A stretch of 64,000 nucleotides of DNA from Phocoena phocoena (lineage: Eukaryota > Chordata > Mammalia > Artiodactyla > Phocoenidae), in assembly GCF_963924675.1 (NCBI RefSeq), contig NC_089221.1, forward strand, positions 4,771,851 through 4,835,850, in the 5' to 3' direction. The position numbers and the translations under genes were made by a program. Below, piece after piece: positions 46,477 to 58,407 of the stretch; within the stretch, counting starts at the first letter, position 1; each line of letters begins with the position of its first letter. Below the pieces are notes generated by a model, which was given only the letters and a program-made list of their open reading frames with translations, was not told the origin of the DNA and made no database searches.

Positions 46477-47519
46477 TTGGATGTCTTGGCTTCCATGTCT
46501 TGGCTATTGTAAATAGTGTTGCTATGAACATTGGGGTACGTATACTTTTTTGGATTAGAGTTTTTGTCTTTTCTAGATATATGCCCAGGAGTGGGATTGC
46601 TATTTCATATAGTAACTCCATTTTTAGTATTTTAAGGAACCTCCATACTGTTCTCCATAGTGGCAACACCAATTTTCATTCCCACCAACAGTTTAGGAGG
46701 GTTTCCTTTTCTCCACATCCTCTCCAGCATTTATTATTTGTAGACTTTTTGGTGATAGCCATTCTGACAGGTGAAAAGTGATACCTCATTGTGGTTTTGA
46801 CGTGCATTTCTCTACTATTTAGCAATATTGTACATCTTTTCGTATGCATGTTGGCCGTCTCTATGTCTTCTTTGGAAAACCATCTATTTAGGTCTTCTGC
46901 CCATTTTTTGACAGGGTTGTTTGTTTTTTCAAAATTGAGTTGTATGTGTTGTTCATATACAATACTTTGATATTAACCCCTTATTGGTCACAGCATTTAC
47001 AAATATTTTCTCCCATTCTGTAATTTGTCTTTTCATTTTGTTGATGGTCTCCTTTGCTGTGCAAAAGCTTTCAAGTTTGGTTAGGTTCCATTTGTTTAGT
47101 TTTGCTTTTTTTCTTTTTCTTTTTTGGCCTTGGGAGCCTGATCTAAGAAAATATTGCTATGATTTATGTCAAAAAATATTTTGCCTATCTTCTCTTCTAG
47201 GAGTATTAAGGTGTCATGTCTTACATTTAAGTCTTTAAACCATTTTAAGTTTATCTTTGTAAGTGGTGTGAAGGAATGTTCTCATTTCATTCTTTTATGT
47301 GTAGCTGTCAAGCTTTCCCAACACCACTGTTGAAGAGACTCTTTTCTCCATTTTATATCATCACATCATTTGTCATAGATTAATGGACTGTAGGTGGATG
47401 GGTTTATTTCTGGGTTCTCTATTCTGTTCCATTGACCCATACATAAGTTTTTGTGCCAATAGCATACTGTTTTGATTACTGTAGCTTTGTAATATAGTCT
47501 GAAGTCTAGACGAGTTATA

Positions 47520-48208
47520 CAGTAAGTTCCCCAAATATGAACCTTCAAGTTGTGAACTTTCAAAGATGCAAACGTGTGTTTGCATGTCTAATCATGTAAG
47601 TTAGTTCTATTTGAGGAAGCACTGTTAGTTTTTGAGGCACAGAATCTGAACATAGAATGGTACATGAAGGTTGAAGCACCCATTCAGAATGCAATTCAGT
47701 GCTACCGTGTCACCTATAATGTGAAAAAAAGAGCTATTACGCAGACATAACTGGATCATTTTTTCAAGAGGGCAGATAGAATTGAATCCAGCAAGAAACT
47801 AGAACCTGTGCCATCAATGTCAGGCATGAGTGAAGTTGCAGCTTGCCCTCCATCTCCTATTGCTGAGGATCCTTCACTCTCCCATGTCTCACCTCCTGTC
47901 CCTCCTCCAGTCAGTAACTCTTCTCACCTGTTCTCACCATGTCAGCCCCTGTATGCTAGCTGTTGTACTGCACTACTGTACTTTTCAAGGTACTGTACTG
48001 TAAGATTAAAAATGTTTTCTTTATTTTTTGTGTTTATTTGTTTTCTCTGTATTATTTGCATCAAAAGTATTATAAACCTTTACAGTACAGTACTATATAG
48101 CTGTTTGTGTTTGCTGGATACCTAGGCTAACTATGTTAGACTTATGAACAAATTGGACTTATGATGCACTCTTAGAACAGAACTTGTTCATACATAGGGG
48201 ACTTACAG
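47520..48208 (+). mobile_element. Tigger/pogo-like DNA transposon, internally deleted
   Basis: 689 bp flanked by TA (47518-47519, 48209-48210). The ends CAGTAAGTTCCCC and GGGGACTTACAG are inverted repeats with short mismatches. Orientation follows the transposase remnant on the plus strand. It lies inside the L1 at 45985-49560, so it is younger than that L1. The related copy at 12920-13574 is in the opposite direction. Confidence 0.85.
47640..47960 (+). pseudogene. Tigger-like transposase C-terminal remnant
   Basis: The frame reads KAPIQNAIQCYRVTYNVKK, then LDHFFKRADRIESSKKLEPV and PSMSGMSEVAACPPSPIAED, matching my memory of the C-terminal tail of Tigger (CENP-B-related) transposases. The DNA-binding and DDD catalytic parts are missing, and a stop falls after RAITQT. 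It cannot act as a transposase. Confidence 0.65.
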
Positions 48209-49679
48209 TACCTCCAGTGTTGTTCTTTTCTCTCAGGATTGTTTTGGCAATTCTGGGTCTCTTGTGGTTTCATATAAATTTCAGGATTATTTGTTTTAGT
48301 TCTGTGAAAAATTTCATGGGTATTTTGATAGGAATTCCATTAAATCTGTAGATTGCTTTGGGTAGTATGGCCCTTTGAACAATATTAATTCTTCCAGTCA
48401 AGAGCATGGGTTATCTCTTAATTTCTTTGAATCATCTTCAATTTTCTTTATCAATGTTTATAGTTTTCAGCATATAGGTCTTTCACCTCCTTAGTAAAGT
48501 TTATTCTAGGTATTTTATGCTTTTGATGTTATTTTAAATGGGATTTTTAAAACTTTTCTTTCTGATATTTCACTATGAGTGTAAAGGAATGCAACAGATT
48601 TCTGTACATTAATCTCGTATCCTGCTACCTTGCTGAATTAATTTATTAGTTCTAATAGTTTTTATGTGGAGACTTTAGGGTTCTCTATATAGAGTATCAT
48701 GTCATCTGCAAATAGTGCTGGATATACCTCTTTCCTTCCCATTTGGATGCCTTTTCTTTCTTTTTCTTGTCTGGCTGCTGTGGCTAGGACTTCCAATACT
48801 ATGTTGAATAGAAGTGGTGAGAGTAGGCATCCTTGTCTTGTTCCTGATTTTAGTGGGAAGGCTTTCAGCTTTTCACCATTCAAGATTATGTTGGCTGTGG
48901 GTTTGTGGTAAGTGGTCTTTATTGTGTTGAGATATGTTCTCTCTACATGCACTTTGGTAAGAGTCTTTATCATGAATGGATGTTGAATTTTGTCAAATGC
49001 TCTTTCTGCCTCTGTTGAAAAGATCATGTGTATTTTGTTTTTCCTTTTGCTGCTGTGGTACAGCACACTGATTGATTTGCATATGTTGAACCATCCTTGT
49101 GACCCTGGGATGAATCCAACTTGATCATGGCGTGTGATTCTTTTTATGTATTGTTGGATTCAGTTGGTAATATTTTGTTGAGGATTTTTGCATCAATATT
49201 CATCAAAGATATTGGCCTGTAATTATCTCTTTTTTGTAGTGTCTTTGTGTGATTTTGGTATCAGGGTGATGATGGCCTCTTAGAATGAATTTGGGAGTGT
49301 TCCCTCCTCTTCAATTATTTGGAAGGGTTTGAGAAGGATAGGTATAAATTCTTCTTTGTATGTTTGGTAGAATTCCCCAGTGAAGTTTGGTTTGCGGCAA
49401 TTTTTTTTTTTTTTTTTTTTTTTTTACAGATTCTATTTCACTTCTAGTGATCAGCCAGTTCAAATTATCTGTTCCTTCTTGACTCAGTTTGGGTAGGCTG
49501 TCTGTTTCTAGAAACTTGTCCATTTCTTCTAGGTGGTCCAATTTGTTGACATGTAGCCAGAAATAGGTGTTATTAAACAAACTCCTCCTCTATCACTCAG
49601 GCCTTGCTGGTTACCTGTGTCCTCATATTCCATGGTGAGGGGCTATAGACACAACAGCAGCCTTCCATTGACTATGTGT

Positions 49680-50050
49680 GCTGTCTGCGGGCTCTTTGGG
49701 AAAATCCATTTCCTTTCCTGCCTTTTCTGGAGTCTAGAGCTGCTTTCCTTGCATGCTTTGGTTCATGACCCTCCTCCATCTTCAGGGGCACCATAACATC
49801 TTCTCTCTCTCTGGTTTGTCTCCTCTCTGCTTCCATCATGTGATCTTCTTCTCTTCTTTCTGTAGTCAAATCTTTCTTTTACACTCTTATATGCACCACT
49901 GATTACATTTACCACCCACCCAGATAATGCAGGATAATCTCCCCATCCCCAAATCCTTAATCACATTTACAAAGAAGATTTTTCCTTGAAGGTAACCTTC
50001 ACAGGTTCCAGGGATACGAACCAGGAAATATTTAGTGGGTACTTTACCCC
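49680..50050 (-). mobile_element. MLT1-type (ERVL-MaLR) LTR fragment, antisense
   Basis: Inverted MLT1 landmarks: GGGAAAATCCATTTCCTTTC, CCTTGCATGCTTTGGTTCAT, CCACCCAGATAATGCAGGAT, AATCTCCCCATCCCCAAATC and CACAGGTTCCAGGGATACGA. The LTR's 3' end (left side here) is missing or lost at the L1 junction near 49560-49680. Confidence 0.75.
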
Positions 50051-50254
50051 TATCACATTGGGACTCTGATTCTGATTCCTAGGAGGCCTGAACTCCAGTA
50101 CCGGTTGTGAGATTCCTATGACATCCTTGAATCTCTTGACATGACATGCACACTTGAAAGACCTATTTTTTTTTTTTTGCTTTATTTGTGCTCCTTTGGC
50201 TGCAAGAAACAAAATAAGATTAAAAATTGAAGTGAAAAAAGTTTTGTGATAAAT

Positions 50255-50750
50255 ATAATTGCATTCTTGAAAAGTTTAAATATTTCTGTTAGGAAATTTT
50301 AGACCAAATAAAAATTGTATGGATTGGCAAGATATAAAGTAAATATACCTAAAATCAATTATAGTCTTCCATACCAGGAATAACCTGGAATAAATCATTT
50401 ATAAGGAATTTCTATTTACTATAGAAACAAAAACATAAAATATTTAGAAACAAATTTAAGAATAGATACATGGCCTTTATACAGAAAATAACTAAAGTTT
50501 TTTTAAAATATAAAAGCCTTGAATACAGCGATCAATATCCCACTTTCTAGGTGGGAAGGCTAATTATGATATGTCAGTTTTTATCAGATTAATTAATGGA
50601 TTCCACTTAGTTTGGGTATAATTTTTCACGTAACATTAGGAAAAGGTTTCAAATTCATCAAGAAGATAAAACTAAAGAGTGCTTTGACAGAAAGAAGTAG
50701 AGAAACAGTAACAGGATGGCTTAGAATGTGACCAGGAAGAAAGTTCATCA
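50255..50750 (+). mobile_element. Old L1 ORF2 fragment
   Basis: Plus-strand L1 pieces: CCTAAAATCAATTATAGTCT, TTACTATAGAAACAAAAACA, ACAAATTTAAGAATAGATAC, TTATACAGAAAATAACTAAA and TAGGTGGGAAGGCTAATTAT. These follow the old L1 order around the region that codes LGINL...DLYxENYK. Strongly diverged, no frame. Confidence 0.62.
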
Positions 50751-51899
50751 TGTTGGAGCTTCACCCTGGGCAAGCTACCCCACTCTACGGAAGTTAAGTT
50801 ACCTTATCTGTAGAATGAAGGCATGTCAGCATCCATAAATGAATTCTGCAAGGCAGTATCACTGAGTGCTTAAGTCGAGCTGAATACATTATGTTCTGGA
50901 AATCTGTCTCCAGCAATACAGGAAGCATTTCCTGTGATACTGGAAACAATGTTTCAATATGAACATTTGAAATAAAATTGTCCTGTGTCAACAGAGTGCA
51001 GGGAAAATTAACATTTTAGATTAATCTATTGGCTTCCTTCATGTAAAATTTAAATGTATGCAAAGTAAATTTAATAAGTAAGAATCAATTTCAACCATGT
51101 CCCCCAAAACACTTAATGCATTCAATTTAGACAAAAGCAATTTTAAAATATTCTCCTTGGAAAAATGGCAAAATAGCATGATTTTGGGATCCTCATTATT
51201 CCAGCACTTTCTGTAACTTGTCTTTCATCAGGAAGTGGTTGGAGCCAGGTTGGGAAAGGAGGCATGTGGTGCCCCCATGCTTATCTAAGCTCAGAAACAG
51301 GTTTGCACATGACTGAAAGCAAGTAAGAGGGTAGAAATGTGCACTGTTATTTGTAAGAATTTGAAGTATGATGACTAAACACAAGAAAATAATAAACTAA
51401 TGAAGCAATAAGAAAGAAAGTTTAACTAAGAGTTGTTACTGGTATAAATAAATAATTAGGTCGCTTAGGAAAAGTCTCACTTTACAAAATTCACTGAAAT
51501 AGAAAGCAAATTGCTCAGATGCCCTTGAATCCTTTTTATTCACCCTTGGGCTCCTGAAGATGTGTGTCCTGCACATGCAGGTGGTTGAAAATGCCTGGGC
51601 ATTTGTAGCTCTAAATCCCCACTTAAACTGCCAGGACTGCGGTCGTTAGCTCCCTCGCTTCAGGGTCAGATGGCTCTGAAGTGTAGTTCCCTACAGAGAT
51701 CCCAGGGCATCCAAGAGCCAGACCTCACCTGAAATCACATCCATTCCCTGCCCTGTTTTCCCCACGTCCTTACCTTTTCCACTGCAAGCAGGAGTTGTAA
51801 AAAAATTTGAAGAATAAATTAAAAGCAGTAAAATTTAGAAATAAAAGCTGCTTGATACATTGGGATATATTTGCAGTGTATGGTACAAAGGATCACAAA
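50751..51899. other. Single-copy stretch, no gene seen
   Basis: Nothing recognised apart from short chance frames. Confidence 0.5.
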
Positions 51900-52260
51900 A
51901 CTGAATCAACACAAACACTTAAGAAAAAGATAAGAAAGAAAATGGAAAGAACAAGGAAGTATATGAATTGGCAATTCAGTTAAGGAGGAATACAAATGGT
52001 CAACAAACAAACCTCAGGACCTATGATGCTCAACTTGGGAAAAGTAAATAAAATGAAATTTATTTTTCCCATCGTTTCGGAAAATCCAAAAAGTTTGATA
52101 ATAATGAGTGTTCGTGGAGGTGGAGGGAAATCAATATTCTCAAACACTAAGTTTTGATAGCTACCTTGGGGGGCCATTTGGAAGCATTTCCTAAAATGTA
52201 AAATATGTATAACCTGTGGCCCAGAAGTTTTAACACCCTTATTCATTCATACAAAAAAAA
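51900..52260 (+). mobile_element. Old L1 (L1M-type) ORF2 3' fragment
   Basis: AATTGGCAATTCAGTTAAGG, then GGAATACAAATGGTCAACAA, AAAGTTTGATAATAATGAGT and TATAACCTGTGGCCCAGAAG. These are the old L1 landmarks that run towards 'accctttgacccagcaattcc'. Possibly an upstream part of the same element as 52742-53270. Confidence 0.62.
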
Positions 52261-52629
52261 TATATTTCTTAGTTATGTGAGATAATGTAGAAGGAAACTA
52301 CAGGTGGATCAGGTTGGCTTGTGGTTGGAAAATGTCAAGTAATAAGATTGGACCCCACCTCTCTTGCCTACCCAGGAGGGATCCTCAACAGCTCTCCCTT
52401 CCTCTCCCCGACACACTCACTTTCCTCCCCTCTCCTGAATCTTCCTCAACAGCAAATGCATATGTGCCTGCCATCTAAACACTACACTCCTTGTCTCTGT
52501 CCCTCTCATGCTCACACCCCACTCCTCTGCTCCCCTGACCACTGAGACGCCCTCACCACATGCCATGCCGTACTTGTCCATCCTCAATGGCTTTCTTGAC
52601 TCCAGAAGCCTAGGTCCTACATTCCACTC

Positions 52630-52740
52630 AGTTCCTCCTCTTGGGTGTCTAATAGGCATCTCAGACTTGGCATCATTTAGAACAGGACTCTTTCCTTTCA
52701 GACTGCATCTTCCCATAGCCTAGACCATCTCAATCATGAG
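52630..52740 (+). mobile_element. L2 LINE fragment, left part
   Basis: GGGTGTCTAATAGGCATCTC then AGACTTGGCATCATTTAGAA, the L2 segment 'tgtctaataggcatctcaaacttaacatgtcc'. It appears to continue after the L1M insertion, at 53275. Confidence 0.62.
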
Positions 52741-52741
52741 A

Positions 52742-53270
52742 GCCCATTTCTCAGCAGGCATACACACAAAAGCATTGAAAACAATATTAGACACACATTT
52801 TCACATCCATGTCCATTCCTGCTTTCCTCACAATAACCCCAAATGTCCTTTAACTGACAACTGGATAAACAAGATGTAGTACATTCATAGAATAGTATCC
52901 AGCCATATAAAGGAATGAAGTACTGACTCGGGAACAACATGGATGAACCTTGAAAAAGTTATGCTGAGTGAGGAAAGCCAGACACAAAAGGCCACGGATT
53001 GTATGAATGTATTTAAATGAAATATCCGGAATCGATAAATTCATTGAAACAGAATGCACATTTGTCCTGAGGCTGGAGGGAGGGGGATGGGTAGTGACTG
53101 CCTAATGGGGATACTGGCTTCCTTTTGGGGAAAATTTGGTGAACTAGATAGTGGTATGGTTGCACAGCACTGAGAATGTACTAAATACCACTGAATTGTA
53201 CACTTAAACATGAGCACGTTCATGTTATTTAAATTTTAACTCACTTAAAAGAAATAGACAAGACAAATAG
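52742..53270 (+). mobile_element. Old L1 (L1M-type) 3' end
   Basis: Classic old-L1 3' order: CAAATGTCCTTTAACTGACA, GGAATGAAGTACTGACTCGG, CATGGATGAACCTTGAAAAA, GAATTGTACACTTAAACATG, then a short A-rich end near 53265. It separates two parts of an L2 (52630-52740 and 53275-53965), so it inserted into that L2. Confidence 0.82.
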
Positions 53271-53274
53271 CCCT

Positions 53275-53965
53275 AAAACAATTCTCAGTCCAACAGCCAG
53301 GAGTCAGCCTTGACTTTTCTTACTCTCTCACAACCACATTCAGCCTGCAAGTAAATCCTGTTGGCTGTTCCCTTGAAGAATATCCAGGACCTGACACTCA
53401 CCTCCCCCCAGTTCCTGCCCTGGTCCTGCCCACATGGCCTCCTGGATGGTAGCAGGGCTCTGAGCTCATGCATGCGCCTGTGCCGTCTCTCCTCCACCCG
53501 CATCAGAGTGTTGCTGGGACTCCCCACTGTCCCCATCATGGGGCCTCCTGTGGATTCCCCTTCCGAACAGAGTGAAACCTTAGCAGCACTTTTACTCCTT
53601 TCCTGCATCTCATTTCGCTTAGCTACACTGACCACCTGACCACTCCATGAAAGTGTCAGTGAATCCTCTGCCACAGGGCCTTTGCACCTGCCATTCATTT
53701 TGCCCAGAGACTTCTCCCCGTATCTCCACATGCTTTCCCTCTCTCTTCCCTCAGACATCTGCTCAAATATCACTTGTTTTCCATAACAAAGTAACATCAA
53801 AGTTAACGCAGCATTAAACTATAACCCTCCTTTCTGTAATACACATCCTTCTTCTTTGCTCTGCTCTTCTCCACAGCACCTACTTCTGGAATACAGAGTG
53901 TTTTTGTCATTTGCTTATTTTTCTTCCCTCAGGCTAAAGTGTAAGCTCTGTGAGGACGGGCATCA
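53275..53965 (+). mobile_element. L2 LINE fragment, right part
   Basis: L2 landmarks in order: AACAGCCAGGAGTCAGCCTT, CTCACAACCACATTCAGCCT, GTAAATCCTGTTGGCTGTTC, CCACAGGGCCTTTGCACCTG, CATCTGCTCAAATATCACTT and GTGTAAGCTCTGTGAGGACG. The 171-codon frame on the minus strand (53285-53800) is the antisense of this repeat, not a gene. Confidence 0.8.
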
Positions 53966-56365
53966 CTCCCCTCCACCCTGCAGAGGGAGCTGCTAAAGGG
54001 ACAGTTAGCTGAAGGCTGGGAGGTGGGGGCTTGTTCATGCCAGGATCCTCCTCCGTCAGGCTGCTCTCCTGAAGTGACAGAGCAGGGAGGAGAGCTGCAG
54101 TGGGACATTCCTGCCCTGACACCACGAGGGTCTGTCCTGAAGGTTAGTTTTTGCTCTGAGACATCCATTGTGCTGGCCAGCACATTCTCAGGAATGCCTG
54201 CCAACTGAGGCTCCTCTTGTCTGGTCCCCCCTCTATCTCTCTCTCTTCTCACAGGTGCCAGACCTTATCAGGATGTGGCCTGAAGGCTCTCCATCTCTCC
54301 TGCTCCCTCTCCCCTCTAGCCTCATGGCATTCTCCCTGTGTCACCTTTGACCTCTAACTCCATCTAGACATCTGCTTCCCAGAGGAACCAGGCAGGAAAA
54401 ATTTTATCTATGCTGCTCAATTATATACGTCTAGTGCTCAGAATTAAAACCCCTCACCTATATAATTAGTAAAGAAACATGCATAAAATATATTCAAACC
54501 AATGAACAATCAAAGAATGCAGAAGAAAACAACATTGTAATATTTTGTTTCTCAAATTAACCGAATAAATAATGCTGTATTGACTGCGAGGCTGGTAAAT
54601 CATACCCTGCTAGTATTGATAATGAGCATATCATTTTTCAAAACTGCTTGGCAACATGAAGAAGAGACTTTAAAACTTGATCCAGCAGCCCCCAAGGACT
54701 GGTATGAAATCATTTAAAATAAAGCAAAACTAGAAACAACTGATATATACAAAGTTATCCATTGTGTCATTAAGTATAAAGGGAATAAAATGCATTTCCA
54801 ACTGAAACTGGTCACTTGAATGAGTTCTCATATCATTTAAAAGGGAGATGCTGAAATGGAATTGAACTTGAATAACCTGTTTAAGACACAGAGGAAGGAA
54901 GAGAGCTGGATTTGCAGGATTCTGATCATCTGGAACCGTATCACCGTATTGATGGAGAAGGATTGATGGTGCCCGCATTCTCCTCTGAAGTTGATGCAGT
55001 CTGTAGTCCTAGAGCAGGACACTGCACTTCTCCCCATTTGATGAGTGAGATTTCTATTATGTTCAAATTCATTTTATCTCCATGCTCAATGCTTGGGAGA
55101 ACACACGCAATTTTGTTGATTTTTCAGAGGGCAATAATTCTGACACATTTTATGGACCTAAGAATAGCTTTCCAGAGTACAAACAGAAAATAACTACATT
55201 AAATGTACAAATCAGTTTTAAGATGCATCCTGCTTTCCAAAATGTTCAGAAGACCACAACTGTGCATCTTTGAGCTGGGGACATGGTGTAGAGGCTAAGC
55301 CGCTGAGTTGAGAACTTGGTCTGCTCCAAACCGTTCACCTGGCTCTGCACTCACATTGCTGTGTATCTCCTGACACCAGGTGCAAGAAATGTCCAGGTGG
55401 AGCCCAGCTCAGCGCCTTCTCACAGCTCACGCACGCACATCATGCATGTGCACCACCAGTGGAAGGCTTCCCCAAACCATCTTACCTTTATTATTTGTGA
55501 TGGATTCTGATGCACTCTACTCTATAATTTATTTTTAAAAGAATAGTCAAAGCTCCATCCACATGTGGGTCACCACCACAGTGTGGAAACTCTGCTCAGA
55601 AGAAAGGCTGCAGATCTCAGAGTGGGGAGCAGTGCAGAGATTCCCACACGCCCTGTCACACAGGAGGGGATGACTCAGTAAGCATCCTGCTGCCAAGATG
55701 CAGGACGCCTGGGTTCATTGGCACACTGGTACGCACTTGTACACACGCATAGTGGGTGCTTTCTGTCCAGGATGCCGGGTGTTCCCAAGTGGCCACAGAA
55801 GACCCAGATCTCTAAGGTGAGTTCAAAGGTTGCATTTAAGTAGTACTCCTGCCTACTGTCCTGAATCTTGAATGCCTTTTATGGAATAGAGTTTGTTTGG
55901 TGATGGGAGTGGGTATAATTAGGAGTTTCTATACGATGTGGAGATAGATGGGTTCATCAGTTTCTAAACACTCAAATCCCTTTAAGACACATCTGGAGGG
56001 GAGGTTCTCCTCCTAGTGAGGGTACAAGCCAGCAGGATCTGTCTCCTTGGGCTGGTTCCTTCCCCTTCCATTTTCTGACAGGCAGGCTGATGGGGAGCTG
56101 TAGGATTTGTATTGGTGGAGCCCGAGGTGGCCATCCAAATGTCCATCAGTGCACTTTTGTGAAACAGACACCTATGTATACCAGCAACTCTCAGCAGAAG
56201 TGCCGGAACTGAAGGGAGGCATGAGAACGTCTCACAGGAACTTAAACAAAGTAGAAGAAATGCCAAGCTTTTCAATTTACCTCTCTCTGAGGGTAAATAA
56301 ACCTGTGGTCAAAGATGGAGAATTTTAACAGAGTGGAATAAAAAAGGAGGCAAGAGAACAGTGAT
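53966..56365. other. Mostly single-copy stretch; possible old L1 scrap
   Basis: 54590-54790 has weak plus-strand old-L1 flavour (ACTAGAAACAACTGATATAT). 53970-54400 is GC-rich. No exon recognised, and frames on both strands are short and unfamiliar. Confidence 0.45.
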
Positions 56366-56369
56366 CTTG

Positions 56370-56535
56370 CACTTTACATTAGACAAAGCGTTTCCTACAC
56401 TTTCTCTGATTTATCCTTCAGAACCTTCATGTGACACATGTATCTGCCTTAATTCATAGGAAACTAAGAGCCAGAAAGGTCATGGAACTTTCAAATGTCA
56501 CACAGCCCAAAAAACATAAGAGGAAGGTTGTGAGA
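56370..56535 (+). mobile_element. MIR SINE
   Basis: TCTGATTTATCCTTCAGAAC, then CTTAATTCATAGGAAACTAA, GAGCCAGAAAGGTCATGGAA and TTTCAAATGTCACACAGCCC follow the MIR consensus order. Diverged. Confidence 0.72.
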
Positions 56536-56636
56536 TGCCTCTCTCAGGAACTTTGGGTTTGGTTTTGCAGTCAGGAAAGCCTTGAAGGTTGATTCAGGAA
56601 GCTATGTGAATTAGGATGTCACCATTGCCTTTTTTA

Positions 56637-57065
56637 AAATTATTTTTTATTGAAATATAGTCAATTTACAATGTTGTGTTAGTTTCTGCTATACAGCACA
56701 GTGCATATACATATATCCACTCTTTTTTAGATTCTTTTCCCATATAGGTCATTCCAGAGTATTGAGACTATTGAGTAGAGTTCCCTGTGCTACACAGTAG
56801 GTCTTTATTTGTTATCTATTTTATATATAGTAGTGTGTACATGTCAATCCCAATCTCCCAATTTATCCTCCCTCACTTTCCCTTCAGTAATGGTAATTTT
56901 TTTTCTACATCTGTGGCTCTATTTCTGTTTTGTAAATAAGTTCACTTGTACCATTTTTTAGATTCCACATATAAGGGATATCATACAATATTGTCTTTCT
57001 GTGTATGATTACTTCACTCAGTATGACAATCTCTAGGTCCACCCATGTCACTGTAAATGTCATTT
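56637..57065 (-). mobile_element. L1 3' end, antisense
   Basis: Antisense L1 3' UTR and ORF2 end: TTATTGAAATATAGTCAATT, TGTGTTAGTTTCTGCTATAC, CACAGTAGGTCTTTATTTGT, TCAATCCCAATCTCCCAATT, then CTAGGTCCACCCATGTCACT. It stops just before the usual GAGTAATATTCC position. No clear TSD. Confidence 0.88.
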
Positions 57066-57314
57066 AATAGTGTTAGAGGAACAGTGGTTTCTCACCCACA
57101 GTTTACTTCAGGATCTCAGACTAAAGTAACTCTTGACTCATTCTCCATCTAATGAAGAGTTTACTCTGTACAGTGTATTTATTCTAGCAAGTATGCTGGG
57201 CCTGAGGCATCTGGTGACTAGATTCATGGCAGGTGCTGTGATGATGCCTGCATTTGACTGTCTTGCTTCTGTAATCAGTGGGGATTCCACAGTGAACCTA
57301 CTGCATGTGATTTT

Positions 57315-57457
57315 TTTTTAACATCTTTATTGGAGTATAATTGTTTTACAATGGTGTGTTAATTTCTGCTTTATAACAAAGTGAATCAGTTATACATATA
57401 CATATGTTCCCATATCTCTTCCCTCTTGCATCTCCCTCCCTCCCACCCTCCCTATGT
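57315..57457 (-). mobile_element. Very short L1 3' insertion, antisense, with TSD
   Basis: AACATCTTTATTGGAGTATA through CCTCCCTCCCACCCTCCCTA, about 140 bp of the young L1 3' end. The TSD ATGTGATTTT is at 57305-57314 and 57458-57467, so this is a complete but heavily 5'-truncated insertion. Confidence 0.92.
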
Positions 57458-57769
57458 ATGTGATTTTAATTAAGAGACTTGGGAAACTGTTTGGCATATG
57501 TGAGATGCAACCATGACTGTCTATGCAGTAAACAGAAGCAGTAAATGAGAAGCGGTTTTTGGGGTGGGCTCTTATGCAGACAGCCATGGCTCAAGTATAG
57601 CTTATCTGCTCACTAATGAATATGGCCTCACCCTGTTCATCATCAGTGTAACCCCCTCTTGGGGGAGTGAAAAATTACATGGGCTTGTTTCACAGTAAAA
57701 TATGAAACACCCTATGTTTTATATTGTGGGGTTTGTGTCATTTTAAATATTTTTGAAGTAAAGCGTCTT

Positions 57770-58407
57770 TGTAACCGAGTGGGACCCTGTGGGGTTTCCC
57801 AGAACAGGACACCCCCATGTCCTCTGCCTGCCTCTTGTCTGTAGAAAAAGTTTAGCCTCCTAGGTCTTCCCTGAGTTCCAAAGAGTAAATTTAATCAGAG
57901 ATGGGAGAAAATGCATAAACAAAGGAGAACAGTTAAGAAAGAAAAAATAATAATAGTTTAGCCATTAAACAAAGTCAAGGATCTCTAGTTCCCCCTCAAG
58001 GGCTATAGATAATACTCTGAGCCATATCTTTGATCTGCTTTGCAGATACTGAAACCCCCATCAGGTGGGAGAAGTTAACTGTCTGCTGCCCATAAGCTTG
58101 TAGACCCCAGACTGGGTGGAACCAGAAGGTTGATGATGTTGACTCCCAATTACCTCACCACCAACCAATCAGAAGAATGTCCATGAGCTGATCATGCACC
58201 CTGCAATATACCTCCCTCACTTTGCCTTTAAAAACCTTTTCCTGAAAGCCTTTGAGGAGTTTGGGCCTTTTAAGCACTAGCTACCTGGACTCCTTGCTTG
58301 GTGCCTGCAATAAACATGGCACTTTCCTTCACCACAATCTGGTGTCAGTAGATTGGCTTTACCAAGAATGTGCATGGGCAAGGGGACCCAAGTTTGCTTC
58401 GGTAACA
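57770..58407 (+). mobile_element. Solo ERV1-type LTR
   Basis: 638 bp, beginning TGTAACCGAGTGGGACCCTG and ending GCTTCGGTAACA. It contains a CCAAT box (AACCAATCAG at 58163-58172), a TATA-like CCTTTAAAAACC near 58226 and the polyadenylation signal AATAAA at 58309-58314, in LTR order U3-R-U5. Flanking bases TCTT/TTTT may be a decayed 4-bp duplication. No internal viral sequence follows. It shares its family with the inverted copy at 61508-62128. Confidence 0.82.

Larger units (their letters stand above)
46380..49558 (-). pseudogene. L1 ORF2 reverse transcriptase remnant
   Basis: Best preserved at 48662-49066, where the reverse complement reads [17 protein letters not shown], then [38 protein letters not shown] and [14 protein letters not shown]. 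The FADD metal-binding motif of the reverse transcriptase catalytic site is intact. The C-terminal [11 protein letters not shown]...[11 protein letters not shown] block is at about 46560-46660. Frameshifts, stops and a 689-bp transposon break the rest. An expanded T run at 49401-49426 lies in its upstream part. Non-functional. Confidence 0.88.
45985..49560 (-). mobile_element. 5'-truncated L1, antisense, with nested transposon
   Basis: Reverse complement: 3' UTR (45985-46340), then ORF2 from its C-terminus to upstream of the reverse transcriptase catalytic loop. It ends near 49560 where an MLT1 LTR region begins, so it is 5'-truncated. A (TA)n run at 46427-46473 and a Tigger-like element at 47520-48208 interrupt it. 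The 3' UTR variant differs from that of the L1 at 180-5725. No clear TSD was found. Confidence 0.9.

Noticed and set aside
48662..49066. Possible live reverse transcriptase gene
   Set aside because: The FADD motif is intact over 134 codons, but the frame is broken on both sides and the element is 5'-truncated.
49395..49430. Possible SINE insertion in L1
   Set aside because: There is a T run, but no SINE body and no duplication; a native L1 T tract explains it.
53285..53800. 171-codon minus-strand frame
   Set aside because: Antisense of an L2 repeat that is better explained on the plus strand; no known domain.
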